The notes under the pieces are model-generated. The model was not told the origin of the DNA and did no database searches. It saw only the letters and a list, made by a program, of their open reading frames with translations. A program made the translations under genes and the position numbers. Shown here piece by piece: positions 32,893 to 44,018 of a stretch of 64,000 bases of DNA; the stretch's first letter is position 1; each line of letters starts with the position of its first letter. The stretch comes from Scleroderma bovista (Eukaryota; Basidiomycota; Agaricomycetes; Boletales; Sclerodermataceae): positions 1-64,000 of the forward strand of contig JAYMGJ010000555.1 in assembly GCA_037178675.1 (NCBI GenBank). The letters run 5' to 3'.

Positions 32893-35187
32893 ATGTCAGC
32901 CTCACGGCCTCTCGACGGTTTAATGTCCGATTCTTGCACTCATGCCATGTCTGCCACCAGTTTCACTAGTCCCAGTCCTCAGCCCCGCTCCTTGACTCCA
33001 CCCGTATCCATGCCAGCGCCGCCCTCTACGCCGACTCCATCGACACCTCGCCGCTCCAGCATGCACGCCCTCGTATCATGGCTTCGCTCACCAACGACCT
33101 TCATTGGCCTGCGCCCTCCACTCATTACCAGCATCGCCCGGCGTTCTCTGAAACGTCCTCGCCCGTCTTCTGCGCACGCTGCTGGCTCTCTCCCCGCTAT
33201 CGTCCTCCAGACCTATTCTGCCTCCACGGAGGGCATCATACTCACCGCCCTCCCCACTGCACCGTTCTGCTGCCACGAAGACCTCCTCACTATGCCCCGC
33301 GAACGGCTCGAGGGCGTCGTGCGCACGCTTAACGAGAAGCTGCCCCGCCGCATGCGGATCGCCGGGTTGGATGACGACCCGATGGGCTGGACGAGCAGCG
33401 ACGATGATGACGACGCTGACGACGACGATGGGGAAGGCGACGTCGGCGCTGCGATTGCGAGGATGTCGGATGCGGAGATGAGGAAGTGGGTCGAGGAGTT
33501 GGTCGGGATTAGACGAGTGGACCCGGGGAATCTGAGTCTTTCTGCGCTTGACCTGGGCACCCGCACCCTCGTTGGGATGGATGTGTCTCCACCCACACTG
33601 GCCTCGTCCCCAGCGCCGTCACCACGCACCCGCAACATCGTGTGGCCCATAGAGGACATGGTCTCGTCAGACATGGACACGGACACGGACGGCAATGACG
33701 ATGCCATAGACGGGGTCGGCCTTGGAGTCGACGCTGGGTTGCACAGCAGAGCAGACGACCTCAGCGAAGACGCCGCCAACTTACTCGCACCCTCCAATGC
33801 CTTCACCATGTGCTCGAGAACGTATTCTCATCCACGTGGGCGCGGAAATTTAGCTATGCCGCTTGCAGCCCTGAAGGAAGAAAACGAGCCGGAGGAGGAG
33901 CATGTCGGGGGCGAGGCCGTCTGCAGCAACGTGGATGAAGACGGAGGTAGAGACGAAGGCGAAGCAGGGGAGGCTGTCCATGTGGCCAAGCGTCGTCGTG
34001 TCTTATTCAGCGAAGACGAGCATGTGTCCGCCGCTTCTCGCCGTGTCCCAACGGCCCAAGGCTCCCGCCTTCTCGAAGACCTCGATGTCTCTGCATCTCC
34101 AATATTCGATTGGGACGCCGACGATGACGACTTGCGTGGTCGATCCTCCACCAAGCCGGCGATCGGTGCTAGCCCCAACAAGCAGAAGCGCCCCGCGAAC
34201 AAATTGCGGCGTCGACCGCGGAGCGCCCGTGTGCCAGAGCGTGAACGCGTGGACAGTCAGCCCGCATCGGTACACAGTGCTACGAGGCCAGTCTCGTTCC
34301 CTCCGTGCCACTTTAGCATATGCAGCTCTCGTTCCCGCTCTAGCTCGTACGAGGCTCCGCTGCCACATAGCCCCAGCCCAACCACGATTCCCATCCCCGC
34401 AAGCACAAGCGACACCACTAGCGAGCGCTCTTGCAAACCCGTCGAGCCTCGTATTCTGCGCTCGCCATCCGCCCATGCCGACACGCATACCCAACACACG
34501 TCTCCATCTGTAGACCCCGATCACGCGTCGTCTACTATGGCAAGGTCCCAGTCTGAGCGGGTGCCACGTCCAACGGATATAAATGCTACGCTTGTTCCCT
34601 CCCAGCCCCAATCACCAACGCCATCGCGGTCCAGTTCCCGAACACGCTCCAGCTGGCCCCGCTTCGGCAGGACACGAACGCGGGAAAGTGAAGAATGCTC
34701 TCTGACTGCGGGTACCCCTCCAAGCATTACAGATGGTCCTTTGCCATCGGGCGATGTCGATGTGTCCTCCCGGACGTCCTTGTCCTCTTTCGTAGCGGTC
34801 CCAGCCCAGAGCCAGAGCCAGTGCCAGGATCAGATGCGCGCTGCCAGCAGTGGCAGGGACGACACACGTCACGGTGCGCTGTCCAGCCCTACCTCGGCCC
34901 CTACTACATGCGCCAGTATCGCCCCGTCCACCCTCACGTCTCCGTTTTCATTTTTGTCGTCTACGCCGCGATCGAGGGCGCGTTCGGTGAGCAGCAGTGT
35001 TGTGTCTCGTTCGCGTTTCGAGAACGAGCACGAGCACCAGCAAGCACGCGAGAACGAACAGGCTGCGTCTTCGAGGGACAGCGGGTTGGGAAATGTGGAT
35101 CTGGGTGAGGGTATCGTTGAGGGGATATGGACGGCGCTGGGAAAGATGGAGGTAGATGTGGCATCATCGTCGGTGGAGTGCCAATAG
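32893..35187 (+). CDS. Large Ser/Pro-rich hypothetical protein with acidic tract
   Basis: A single open frame of 764 codons from ATG 32893 (MSASRPLDGLMSDSCTHAMS) to TAG 35187. I prefer this ATG because the frame upstream has no other ATG. Visible parts: a basic Ser/Pro-rich N-terminus (RRSSMHALVSWLRSP), a globular-looking block MPRERLEGVVRTLNEKLPRR, an acidic run of Asp (33395-33435), EMRKWVEELVGIRR, a possible nuclear signal AKRRRVLF (33985) and NKLRRRPRSAR (34200), then a Ser/Arg/Pro-rich disordered tail and the end LGEGIVEGIWTALGKMEVDV. GC content and codon use differ from the transposon regions, which supports a host gene. I do not recognise the family; it is likely a disordered nuclear or regulatory protein. 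Confidence 0.75.
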   Translation: MSASRPLDGLMSDSCTHAMSATSFTSPSPQPRSLTPPVSMPAPPSTPTPSTPRRSSMHALVSWLRSPTTFIGLRPPLITSIARRSLKRPRPSSAHAAGSLPAIVLQTYSASTEGIILTALPTAPFCCHEDLLTMPRERLEGVVRTLNEKLPRRMRIAGLDDDPMGWTSSDDDDDADDDDGEGDVGAAIARMSDAEMRKWVEELVGIRRVDPGNLSLSALDLGTRTLVGMDVSPPTLASSPAPSPRTRNIVWPIEDMVSSDMDTDTDGNDDAIDGVGLGVDAGLHSRADDLSEDAANLLAPSNAFTMCSRTYSHPRGRGNLAMPLAALKEENEPEEEHVGGEAVCSNVDEDGGRDEGEAGEAVHVAKRRRVLFSEDEHVSAASRRVPTAQGSRLLEDLDVSASPIFDWDADDDDLRGRSSTKPAIGASPNKQKRPANKLRRRPRSARVPERERVDSQPASVHSATRPVSFPPCHFSICSSRSRSSSYEAPLPHSPSPTTIPIPASTSDTTSERSCKPVEPRILRSPSAHADTHTQHTSPSVDPDHASSTMARSQSERVPRPTDINATLVPSQPQSPTPSRSSSRTRSSWPRFGRTRTRESEECSLTAGTPPSITDGPLPSGDVDVSSRTSLSSFVAVPAQSQSQCQDQMRAASSGRDDTRHGALSSPTSAPTTCASIAPSTLTSPFSFLSSTPRSRARSVSSSVVSRSRFENEHEHQQARENEQAASSRDSGLGNVDLGEGIVEGIWTALGKMEVDVASSSVECQ

Positions 35188-36040
35188 ATCAGGGTGTGGG
35201 TTGTATTTATGTTTTTCTCTCTCGCTTTTTCTTCGTTCGTTTGTTTCATTCGTTTCAGCGATTGGGACGGTCATGGATAGATCATAATTTGTAGCTTTGT
35301 TGGCCATTGTATCTGGGTTTATGTATAGGCGACCAGGAGCGCATTTTAGTGTACTTTCCCCCCTAGTATTCTCTCGACATGTATCAGTTACGATTCTGTT
35401 TTTTTACGAGTATCAGGACCTGTATTTTCCCTAGCACTTTGCAAGTGGTGAACACTCGTACTCAGTACTCTACCTCCAATGGTACAAACCAAGCGTGGCG
35501 GGTTACATTATCCTGAGACGCGGCCGTATCATTTGACCACCCCAAAAGTCGAAAGGATGGTCGCCACCCGCTGATCCGCACAAGAAACCCAGGTTCATAT
35601 CGGGGACTGGTGCCCGTTTTACGTCCACCCTCGAAGCGACAGTTTTGCTGAAGAGGCGGTGATGAAACTCTACCGGGCAATGGGCCCACCGAGTTGTACA
35701 TCGTGTTGCCCTTTGACCAACCGCCGTGTGCACCACCGTCGAGCAATACTCTATGCACGGTGTTTCCCAGCCGCGATTTTATTTACACACCCGCGAAGGG
35801 ACATTCTATCCCGCCAAGTGTCCGACAAAACCCATCGAGTTCTCACAACGAACCGTGCGTTTTCATCTCAATTTTCATCCTCGAGTAGTAATGACCGTAT
35901 GTTTCGTAAGGCCATTCCCGCAGTTGCTCGGGCATCCCTTCCCGATCAGTGAAAGGCCGTGAAAGAAGGTCCTCGCGTAGGATAACCTATTCCTGGGACT
36001 CTGGGGCGCGTCCCACACGAGCTGACCCCTGGCAGGACAG
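35188..36040. other. Intergenic region between the hypothetical gene and the cerato-platanin
   Basis: Holds the 3' end of the upstream gene (T-rich 35195-35250) and the promoter of the downstream one. No coding call. Confidence 0.5.
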
Positions 36041-36049
36041 TATATAAAG
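36041..36049 (+). promoter_or_regulatory. TATA box of the cerato-platanin gene
   Basis: TATATAAAG lies 46 bases before the ATG at 36095, a normal distance for a compact, strongly expressed fungal gene with a short leader. Confidence 0.75.
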
Positions 36050-36094
36050 CGGTTCGAAACCACCCAGATCGCCAGCCCCAACCAGACTCTAGAC

Positions 36095-36556
36095 ATGTTC
36101 CTTAGCTCTCTCTCCACCAAGTTCGCCGCCTCTGCCCTCCTCATCGCCCTCTCCCCACTCCTTGTGCTCCCCACACACGCCCAGACCTCATCCTCTCTCT
36201 CCTACGACCCCGTCTACGGCACAGACACGACACCCCTCAGTAGTCTTGCCTGCTCGAACGGGGCGAACGGACTAGGCACAAAATACCCCACGCTCGGCTC
36301 GCTGAAGAACTTTCCTAATGTCGGCGCGGCACCTACCGTGTCGCAGTGGGGCGACCCCAATTGCGGGAAATGCTACACGGTCACATATGCGCCGACTGGC
36401 GTCAGTGTCAGCATCGTCGCTGTGGATGTGGGGCGGGGCGGGTTTGTGGTGTCTCAGCAGGCGATGGATACGTTGACGGACAACCAGGCTTTGTTCTACG
36501 GGAGGGTCAATGTCACGTATGTAGAGGCGGATCTGAGCGCGTGTCAGTTGCCATGA
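36095..36556 (+). CDS. Cerato-platanin family secreted protein
   Basis: 153 codons without introns. Residues 1-29 are a signal peptide (MFLSSLSTKFAASALLIALS then PLLVLPTHA, cleavage after AHA/HAQ). The mature part has the family pattern: LSYDPVYGTDTTPLSSLACS, a Gly/Lys loop ending in FPNVGAAPTVSQWGDPNCGKC, YTVTYAPTG, SIVAVDVGRGGFVVS, and the end ADLSACQLP. Four cysteines are placed as in the family and should form two disulfides. The length is typical. Cerato-platanins are small wall-associated or secreted proteins with an expansin-like barrel, known as elicitors and surface-active proteins. This is an intact host gene with its own TATA box. Confidence 0.95.
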   Translation: MFLSSLSTKFAASALLIALSPLLVLPTHAQTSSSLSYDPVYGTDTTPLSSLACSNGANGLGTKYPTLGSLKNFPNVGAAPTVSQWGDPNCGKCYTVTYAPTGVSVSIVAVDVGRGGFVVSQQAMDTLTDNQALFYGRVNVTYVEADLSACQLP

Positions 36557-36887
36557 GGTGTAGGTGAGTGGGTGGCGGAATTGACATCGATGTGTCAATA
36601 TTGTGTATGCTGACATTTGATGCAGAAGGGTCGATGGCCTTCGATTTTTAGAACATGAACGTTTGAACAATATGGATGTTGTACGCATTAGAATGTTTCA
36701 CTACGGACATTTGACAGTTGCCGTTACTCTGTTCAAATCGATATGGATGTACCTTGCGATTTGTATTGTGATCTTTTCATATCAAGGCTTCTATGAACGA
36801 CATCGCTAGTGTTGCCAGGGAACTTCTAAGACATAACGAACGAAACCCTCATTTGCGCGGTATCATGTGTGTGGGTATGTACCCCTT

Positions 36888-38214
36888 CTATTCCAGCTTC
36901 GCCTGTGCAGTGACCATGGGCTCGTACAGCCCATGCTGAGATCCTAGCCCGTACGTGAACGTGAGCAAAGACATGATATCAGAAGAAACAGTGAGCTAGA
37001 CAACGTATCAGTATATCAGGGACCACACATGAACGCAGACTGCGCACCATCGAGATAATATCGTCTAGTAAATGAGCCTGTCCCACAGTCATGCCCAATA
37101 TACCGCTCTGGGAAGCATGCACGATATGTACGTGGAAATGGTCTTCGAAGTCATTTCGTCAAGCCTCGCATATACACATGCACGATAATCGAGTTGACCT
37201 ACAGTAGGACGGCTGGTAATGCACGTACAGTCGCACATTCCCCTTCGTTAATCCATACGTCTGTTCGACGACTGTATGCGCCACGTCCCTGATCGCCTTC
37301 AGCAGGGGAACATGTCCACCCCGCAAGTCGCGCATCGACCGGATAGACGGGTCCCGCACGATCGCGAGCAGGTACAGCGCGCTCAGTGGTGCATTGGAAG
37401 CGTCCCATTTCATATCGGGAAGGATGAGAAACGAGGGGGATGTATGCAGAATTGTCTCGGATGACGTGCCATCTAGAATATCTCGGACCCTACATATGCG
37501 TGATGTGGGTAAAGACTGAATATTTAGCGCAGGCATCGAGCATCGAGAACGCACCACTGCGTTCGCGAGGGCGGGAAAGCCTCTATATACGGTTTAACCA
37601 CCGTCTCGTACAATTCTGGCGTCTCGTGTACCATGAGGGTGTCCTGGCGGGAGTACTGGTACCATCATAGCATGTCAAATTAATCAGCTGCAGGTGTCGC
37701 AGGACCGGGAACTGAAGTACAGACCTTGCGCACATGCACGTCTGTCGCGGGGAATATCACGCTGATCTTGAGATCTGGAAAATCTGCACGACGGCTTATC
37801 CAGGCGTTCCTCCACGAGTACTATGCGATCAGCATATCACGAAACGAGGTGAACAATTCAGCCAAGGAGTGAGTGAGTGTATTAGGGACAGGTTTTACTG
37901 ACTATATCAGAGGCTCCAAGGACCTTGGTGTCTTCAAGCCCAGATGCGAGTTCGGGCGGGAACGTTGAAGGGAACGGGGTGCGTTCGAGTCGAAGGATCG
38001 CTGGGAGACGGGATGGGTTGGTGGGAGCTGCCGACGGTGGCTCGGGCGGCGCTGGGAGCGTCCCGAGGACATTCATCGTGCGGAAATATGGATCTACACT
38101 GGCGGGGTTGAGCGTTATGGTACATGCAGCGACTAAGGAATGAGAAATTTAGCACGGGATCGTACTTTCATCGAGAATACGTTCGAATTGAAAGTGTTCG
38201 AGATCAACAGACAT
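36888..38214 (-). CDS. DCS1: Scavenger mRNA decapping enzyme DcpS (m7GpppX diphosphatase)
   Basis: An intron-rich gene from ATG 38214 (MSVDLEHFQFERILDE) to TAG 36888. Exons in order: NPYFRTMNVLGTLP...LPAILRLERTPFPSTF (38093-37903); WRNAWISRRADFPDLKISVI (about 37815-37725); QDTLMVHETPELYETVVKPY then IEAFPPSRTQW (about 37645-37560); VRDILDGTSSETIL, LILPDMKWD, LYLLAIVRDPSIRSMRDLRG and VHYQPSY (37485-37203); then the HIT exon with HFHVHIV (37120-37140), the catalytic histidine triad, and GMTVGQAHLLDDIISM; a last exon reads LTFTYGLGSQHGLYEPM. All elements of the family are present, so the gene looks intact. The enzyme hydrolyses the cap left after 3'-5' mRNA decay. The symbol follows the yeast name. 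Part of this gene is duplicated at 31757-32063. Confidence 0.93.
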
Positions 38215-38394
38215 CGTAGTGGGTTAGGGATAAGACTTCAGAGTATTACATAATCGCAGGTTGCGCTGACAAGGGCTCTCATTCTCGTCGGACGTCAAGA
38301 TGAGATCTGTTGACGACTGACGAGAATGAGCGCCTTCGATGCATCTACACTGCTGCTCAAGGATTTCTCCCTGAACCCTACAACACCATGAACT

Positions 38395-39420
38395 CATTTC
38401 TCAAGTACCACACCTTTGTTCTCGGTCTCAAACCTGCTCATTTCATTATTCTTTAATGTGATCACACCCCACGGAATAGTCCTCCTTTCTGATACAGATT
38501 CCAAGGTGTGTCGAATGCCTGCGGGGAGACGGTAAGTTGATGGCAGCATGAGGTACGCAGTGCATAAATACGAGCTCACAGCTACAGAACCAGCGTCCAT
38601 CACGAGGACGCGGTCATATGAGATGATGGTACGTAGTAGACGATCTGAAGTTCCGCATCAACACCTGGTGGACAAACGAACCTCCAAGGTTACACGCACG
38701 AGGAATGCATAGAAGGGTGCGGTTTCTGAACTCGGTTTTGATGGTATGCTGAATCTTGTTGTCAGTCTCCAGATCGACAGATGCGCTAATAGGTGGTCAT
38801 CATTGTACAGTGAAATATCCAACTTGATCGACGAAGTGGCAAAGAACTCACGTAGCTTCATCGAGAACGACAACTTTATAATCCTTCACCGGCGTGCGCA
38901 CGTCCCAGGCTGAGCAATGAGCGTTCCCCAACACTGAGATTGGCGCCCTCTCGATCACGCTGTCCAGTGTATGCTGGTTCACACCGCCTACCATTTTGTT
39001 GAACGGGTCAAGGTTCGACCGAATCGTTCCTGTAAGTGCCAATTTGGCCGAGAGCCTATTTAAATGCATTGACAAGGTACGTACCACTGAAGAGAAAAGG
39101 CTGTAATGCAATGATCAGTCTAGGTCGATTCTGTATAGCGTGAACGTACACCTTGAGGTATAGTGGATATCTTAGTGTCAACGTCCTCGAGGCCGATTGT
39201 TGATATATCATTGCTGAGGGAAAGGAGTAGCTCAGTCAAAGTACGACGAGAGTATCTCAGCTTACCCATCAAGGAGAATGGATCCGCCAGACAACGTACA
39301 ATGTCAACATCAACGACGATTTTCCAGCACCCGTTCTGCGCGCCCGTCAGCACTCTTGTCATCATCCCACGACTTAGTGAACACCCGAAAAAGCGGACAG
39401 CGTGCATTAGCGAGCAGCCA
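38395..39420 (-). pseudogene. ABCC-type (MRP) transporter, second nucleotide-binding domain, degenerate
   Basis: Reading exons on the minus strand gives Walker A RTGAGKSSL (39310-39336), SGGSILLDG, NDISTIGLEDVDTKISTIPQ, FLFSG, TIRSNLDPFNK, the signature VGERSLLSLGRA (about 38910), Walker B KDYKVVVLDEAT (38848-38885), then ASVDLETDNKIQHTIKTEF, RTLLCI, RLRTIISYDRVLVMDAGSVA and AFDTPWNLYQKGGLFRGV. These are the classic C-terminal blocks of an ABCC exporter. Walker A, the signature and Walker B lie in different frames (at least two single-base shifts), so the gene is broken unless introns that I cannot see explain this. Membrane segments are not found upstream. Confidence 0.82.
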
Positions 39421-40551
39421 TGAGTGGAAGTGAGATCGAGGAAGCCGACCACATGGAAGGGGAAGGAAGAAAGAAGTGATGGTGAGGTCACCTTTACGAC
39501 AAAGCAATCTCCACCGAGGGCCATGATACGATGTGCGAGAATGGGTGGTACTCGAGCATCCTATGACAGACGGAAAATAAGCCCAAAAATCGATGGGTGA
39601 AAAGGAACGCACTTGATAAACTTCTTGACGAAATCGCCCGTCGATGGCATGTTATCATCGCTGTCCTTTTGACGTGGTTGTGGGGGTGGTGGCTGAGAGG
39701 ATTGCAGTTGCTCGGCTTTGAGTTGTCTCGTCTCCATGGTACTGGATGCATTTTGGTGATGTGGGTGTTGTTGGTGGTGTGGGCTGTATGAGGGGAGCGT
39801 GTCGTCGCGGGAGATGGATGCCCAGGGGATGGAAGTGGAGGAGGAGAGGGCAGTGGAGGCGTGGAGACGGATGCCGGTGGGTGGGATAAGGAGACATGCG
39901 GGACGAGCTTCCTACAATGAAGTCTAACTTGTGTCGAGCTGCCCAATCCGCAAACCTCTCTTGCATGGTGAGTGCTCCTCGTGCCCGCGACGTTCAATAT
40001 CCGCACCGTCCCTGAGGGATACAGTATAAAGGAGGTTAATTTATATGTGAACGATTTCGACAGAGTACCACGCACCAGTGCGAGTGCTTTGAAGTCAAGC
40101 AAGCGGTGTTCTGCGAGGACGTTCATCATAGGAAATACAACAATGATGGTGCTCAGCTCCTTCAGTTGCAGTGGTAGCGAACAAAAGTACGGCCATCGGC
40201 CATTCAAAATATGGATGTGGGATAGTAATGGTGGTATCCATCATGGTACCTTCGACGGTGCCACTGATTGCTGCACCTTTCTCACCAATCGGGTCACTGA
40301 ATCTAAGCTAGGAGGGAATGAGTTACTTGGCTTGTCTTAGGAGAGGGCAAGTGCTGTCGAGAAATCCATTCAGCCATCATGACGGCACCTAGTTTCACTG
40401 ATCTGAGTAGAATCGGAATGCACCGTGTTGCGCCTCGTTGAGTCAATGAGGCTGCCCGATAAGCGCCCTGATAGCGTCCTTGTCTTGCGACGCTTTCAAT
40501 CCAACCACCACACACCCACCTCCGCTCGACACACAACTTTTCCTGACAACC
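39421..40551. other. Region between the ABC pseudogene and the GTPase gene
   Basis: 39640-39960 is G/T-rich low complexity. 40000-40210 holds a minus-strand frame (LPLQLKELSTIIVVFPMMNV) that could be older exons of the ABC gene, but the match is weak. 40440-40551 should contain the GTPase promoter. Confidence 0.35.
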
Positions 40552-42324
40552 ATGGTTCCTAGAGTCATCAACAAAGTCTTGGCTTCTCTGCCATTCAAGA
40601 ATGCGGGGAAGCATGGCGCAAACCCCAGAGCAAGTGCGTATATATGATTCATTGGATAGCGTACATTAGCAGTGTGGTCACCGACTCCTCTCTACAGGTG
40701 CTGACGATGTGCATCACATAGATCCTATGGACGTCAGAAACCCTAAGCATCATGACGCGGGCTCCAGCGCAGGTGGGTGCTTATGTCCAATATCGTGAAC
40801 CGAATAACATACATTAACAATTGGATGATGATCGGCTTGTTTCTCCAGGTGCTAACGATACACTTCGAATGGACCCTGCGGACGTCAGCAAGACTGAGCA
40901 GCCAATTTCCAGTGCAGGTGAGTCCTTGTGTCCGATATCATGGTCCGGACGGCGTACATTACCAAGTTGGCGACTAACTCCTCTCACAGGTGCTGATGAT
41001 GTGCTTCACATGGATTCTGCAGACGTCAGAAACACTGAGCAGCGTAACCTGGGATCCAGCGCAGGTGAGTGCTTATGGCCAATGTCATGGACATTAACGG
41101 CATGGTGACCAACCACTCTAGGTGCTGATGATATGCTTCGCATGGATCCTAAGACCATCAGAAAGCACTTCGACCGTATTGGTCGCTTTAGAGTCCTCGT
41201 CATCGGCAGATCCAATGCTGGTAAAACCACTCTCTTACAGCGCGTTTGCAATACTACAGAGCTCCCCGAAGTCTTCAATGCCAAAGGTGAAAAGGTAGGA
41301 TGTCTCGCTGCACAATATTGGAAGGTAATTGATGAATATTCTCAGCTTGATCCTACGGTTGTGCAGGGATCTCTGGAGGTGCATTTCACGACTCTGGGAC
41401 ATGACATTAACAAACTAATAATGCCCAGAGGGGATATCATGACATTGAGAATGAGTTGATTTTTCGGAGCAATCCAGGCTTTGTCTTTCATGACTCACGA
41501 GGATTCGAGTCAGGCTCTGTGAGCGAATTAGAGATGATGAAGAAATTCATCGCAGACAGAGCTATGAAAAAGCAGTTAGCAGAGCGGATCCACGCTGTCT
41601 GGTGAGACTATGTTACCAAATCTGATCAAGTAGCTAAAATTTAGAATCTAGGTTTTGTATTCCAATGGATGAGTCTCACAGGGCAATTTTGACTGCAGAA
41701 GAACAATTCTTCAAAGAGTGCAATACTGAACATGGTGAGAATCTCCATTATGGTTTGTAATACATGGTCTGAATAATTATTGTATAGTCCCAGTGATTGT
41801 GTTGTTGACAAAAGCTGATGCAATGGAGGGGATGGCAATTGGGAGGCTTAGAGATGAAGGTATACAAATGAAAGATGCAATGGAAATGGCTGGGGACTTG
41901 GGAAAACAAATTCTGAGTGAGGTTAGCACAAAAATCAAAATCCAATTGAATGGGTGCAAGTACCCACCAAAGGACTATCTGTCACTGCATGGTAAGATAT
42001 ATCATCTGGACCTTTCCTGTGAGTATGCTAATGGTGCTGTTTTATGGAGGTATGAACAGAGAAGGTGCAGATTGTGATTCACTTATAAGATGTACCACAA
42101 GTGCACTTGATGGGGTTGAACTACAGAAGCTAGTGATATCAGCACAACAAATCAATTTTGATCTGAATATTGAATTTGCTATTAGGTGAGTGAATTATGT
42201 GACAAACTGGAAGATAGATGATATTTTAATGGTTTGCAGAAGGATCATAAACATGGCAAAGGGAGAAACCTTTCACAAGGATTTTCTGGAATATGAAATA
42301 CTTGCATGGATGCCAATGTTTCCA
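40552..42324 (+). CDS. AIG1-like P-loop GTPase of the fungal expanded family, N-terminal exons
   Basis: Exon 1 starts ATG 40552 (MVPRVINKVLASLPFKNAGK). Three short repeat exons follow, then 41122-41294 with the G1 loop VLVIGRSNAGKTTLLQRVCN; 41346-41378 (LDPTVVQGSLE); 41429-41601 with FVFHDSRGFESGS (G3, DxxG); 41652-41734 (CIPMDESHRAILTAEEQFF); 41788-41991 with VPVIVLLTKADAMEG (G4 TKAD); 42050-42185 (GMNREGADCDSLI...LQKLVISAQQINFDLNIEFA); 42240-42324 (RRIINMAKGETFHKDF). All splice junctions are GT-AG and in phase, with introns of 50-71 nt. The family is expanded in agaricomycetes and its role is unknown. The last donor (42325 GTAAGA) leads into the 81-bp array, so the 3' structure is uncertain; possible later exons are at 44360-44739. 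Confidence 0.88.
40698..41064 (+). repeat. Tandem duplicated exon-intron units in the GTPase gene
   Basis: Three exons, 40698-40772 (75 nt), 40849-40917 (69 nt) and 40990-41064 (75 nt), plus the start of the next exon (41122), are copies of one unit encoding GADDVLHMDxADVRxxxQ...SSAG. Introns between them are also alike (GTGAGTGCTTATG... CTCTCACAG). Every unit is symmetric phase 1-1, so any number can be kept or skipped without a frame change. Confidence 0.92.
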
Positions 42325-42390
42325 GTAAGAGGGTTATACTAGGTTTGGACATTGATATAAGATAATTCACAACTCTGGTCCTGTTGGCTT

Positions 42391-44018
42391 GACAGGAAGT
42401 GAGTGATTTCATGGCAGGTGCAGCTGGGTCTGTTCTCACTGCCTTCACTGCTACTCTGGTCCTGTTGGCTTGACAGCAAGTGAGTGATTTCATGGCAGGT
42501 CCAACTAGGTGTCTTCTCACTGTCTTCACCCCCACTCTGGTCCTGTTGCCTTGACAGGCTGTGAGTGATTTCATGGCAGGTCCAGCTGGGTCTGTTCTCA
42601 CTGCCTTCACTGTCACTCTGGTCCTGTTGGCTTGACAGTTGGTGAGTGATTTCATGGCAGGTGCAGCTGGGTCTGTTCTCACTGTCTTCACTGCCACTCT
42701 GGTCCTGTTGGCTTGACAGTTGGTGAGTGATTTCATGGCAGGTGCAGCTGGGTCTGTCCTCACTGCCTTCACTGCCACTCTGGTCCTGTTGGCTTGACAG
42801 TTGGTGAGTGATTTCATGGCAGGTGCAGCTGGGTCTGTTCTCACTGCCTTCACTGCCACTCTGGTCCTGTTGGCTTGACAGCGAGTGAGTGATTTCATGG
42901 CAGGTGCAGCTGGGTCTGTTCTCACTGCCTTCACTGCCACTCTGGTCCTGTTGGCTTGACAGCAAGTGAGTGATTTCATGGCAGGTGCAGCTGGGTCTGT
43001 TCTCACTGCCTTCACTGCCACTCTGGTCCTGTTGGCTTGACAGTGGGTGAGTGATTTCATGGCAGGTGCAGCTGGGTCTGTTCTCACTGCCTTCACTGCC
43101 ACTCTGGTCCTGTTGGCTTGACAGTTGGTGAGTGATTTCATGGCAGGTGCAGCTGGGTCTGTTCTCACTGCCTTCACTGCCACTCTGGTCCTGTTGGCTT
43201 GACAGTTGGTGAGTGATTTCATGGCAGGTGCAGCTGGGTCTGTTCTCACTGCCTTCACTGCCACTCTGGTCCTGTTGGCTTGACAGTTGGTGAGTGATTT
43301 CATGGCAGGTGCAGCTGGGTCTGTTCTCACTGCCTTCACTGCCACTCTGGTCCTGTTGGCTTGACAGTGGGTGAGTGATTTCATGGCAGGTGCAGCTGGG
43401 TCTGTTCTCACTGTCTTCACTGCCACTCTGGTCCTGTTGGCTTGACAGCAAGTGAGTGATTTCATGGCAGGTGCAGCTGGGTCTGTTCTCACTGCCTTCA
43501 CTGCCACTCTGGTCCTGTTGGCTTGACAGTTGGTGAGTGATTTCATGGCAGGTGCAGCTGGGTCTGTTCTCACTGCCTTCACTGCCACTCTGGTCCTGTT
43601 GGCTTGACAGCGAGTGAGTGATTTCATGGCAGGTGCAGCTGGGTCTGTTCTCACTGCCTTCACTGCCACTCTGGTCCTGTTGGCTTGACAGTTGGTGAGT
43701 GATTTCATGGCAGGTGCAGCTGGGTCTGTTCTCACTGCCTTCACTGCCACTCTGGTCCTGTTGGCTTGACAGCGAGTGAGTGATTTCATGGCAGGTGCAG
43801 CTGGGTCTGTTCTCACTGCCTTCACTGCCACTCTGGTCCTGTTGGCTTGACAGCGAGTGAGTGATTTCATGGCAGGTGCAGCTGGGTCTGTTCTCACTGC
43901 CTTCACTGCCACTCTGGTCCTGTTGGCTTGACAGCAAGTGAGTGATTTCATGGCAGGTGCAGCTGGGTCTGTTCTCACTGCCTTCACTGCCACTCTGGTC
44001 CTGTTGGCTTGACAGCAA
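42391..44018. repeat. 81-bp minisatellite, 21 exact-period units, intron-like
   Basis: TTGACAG recurs every 81 bp, with GACAG at 42391 to 44011 and no length change. Each unit is GTGAGTGATTTCATGGCAGG ... CTTGACAG (78 nt) plus three bases. The triplet between ACAG and GTGAGT is the most variable part: GAA, CAA, GCT, TTG, CGA, TGG. The minus strand stays open for 609 codons because the period is a multiple of three. The array follows the GTPase donor at 42325 with an intron-sized gap of 71 nt. Confidence 0.97.

Noticed and set aside
33213..34611. Minus-strand frames of about 200 codons opposite the 764-aa gene
   Set aside because: Shadows of the GC-rich plus-strand coding frame; no conserved features.
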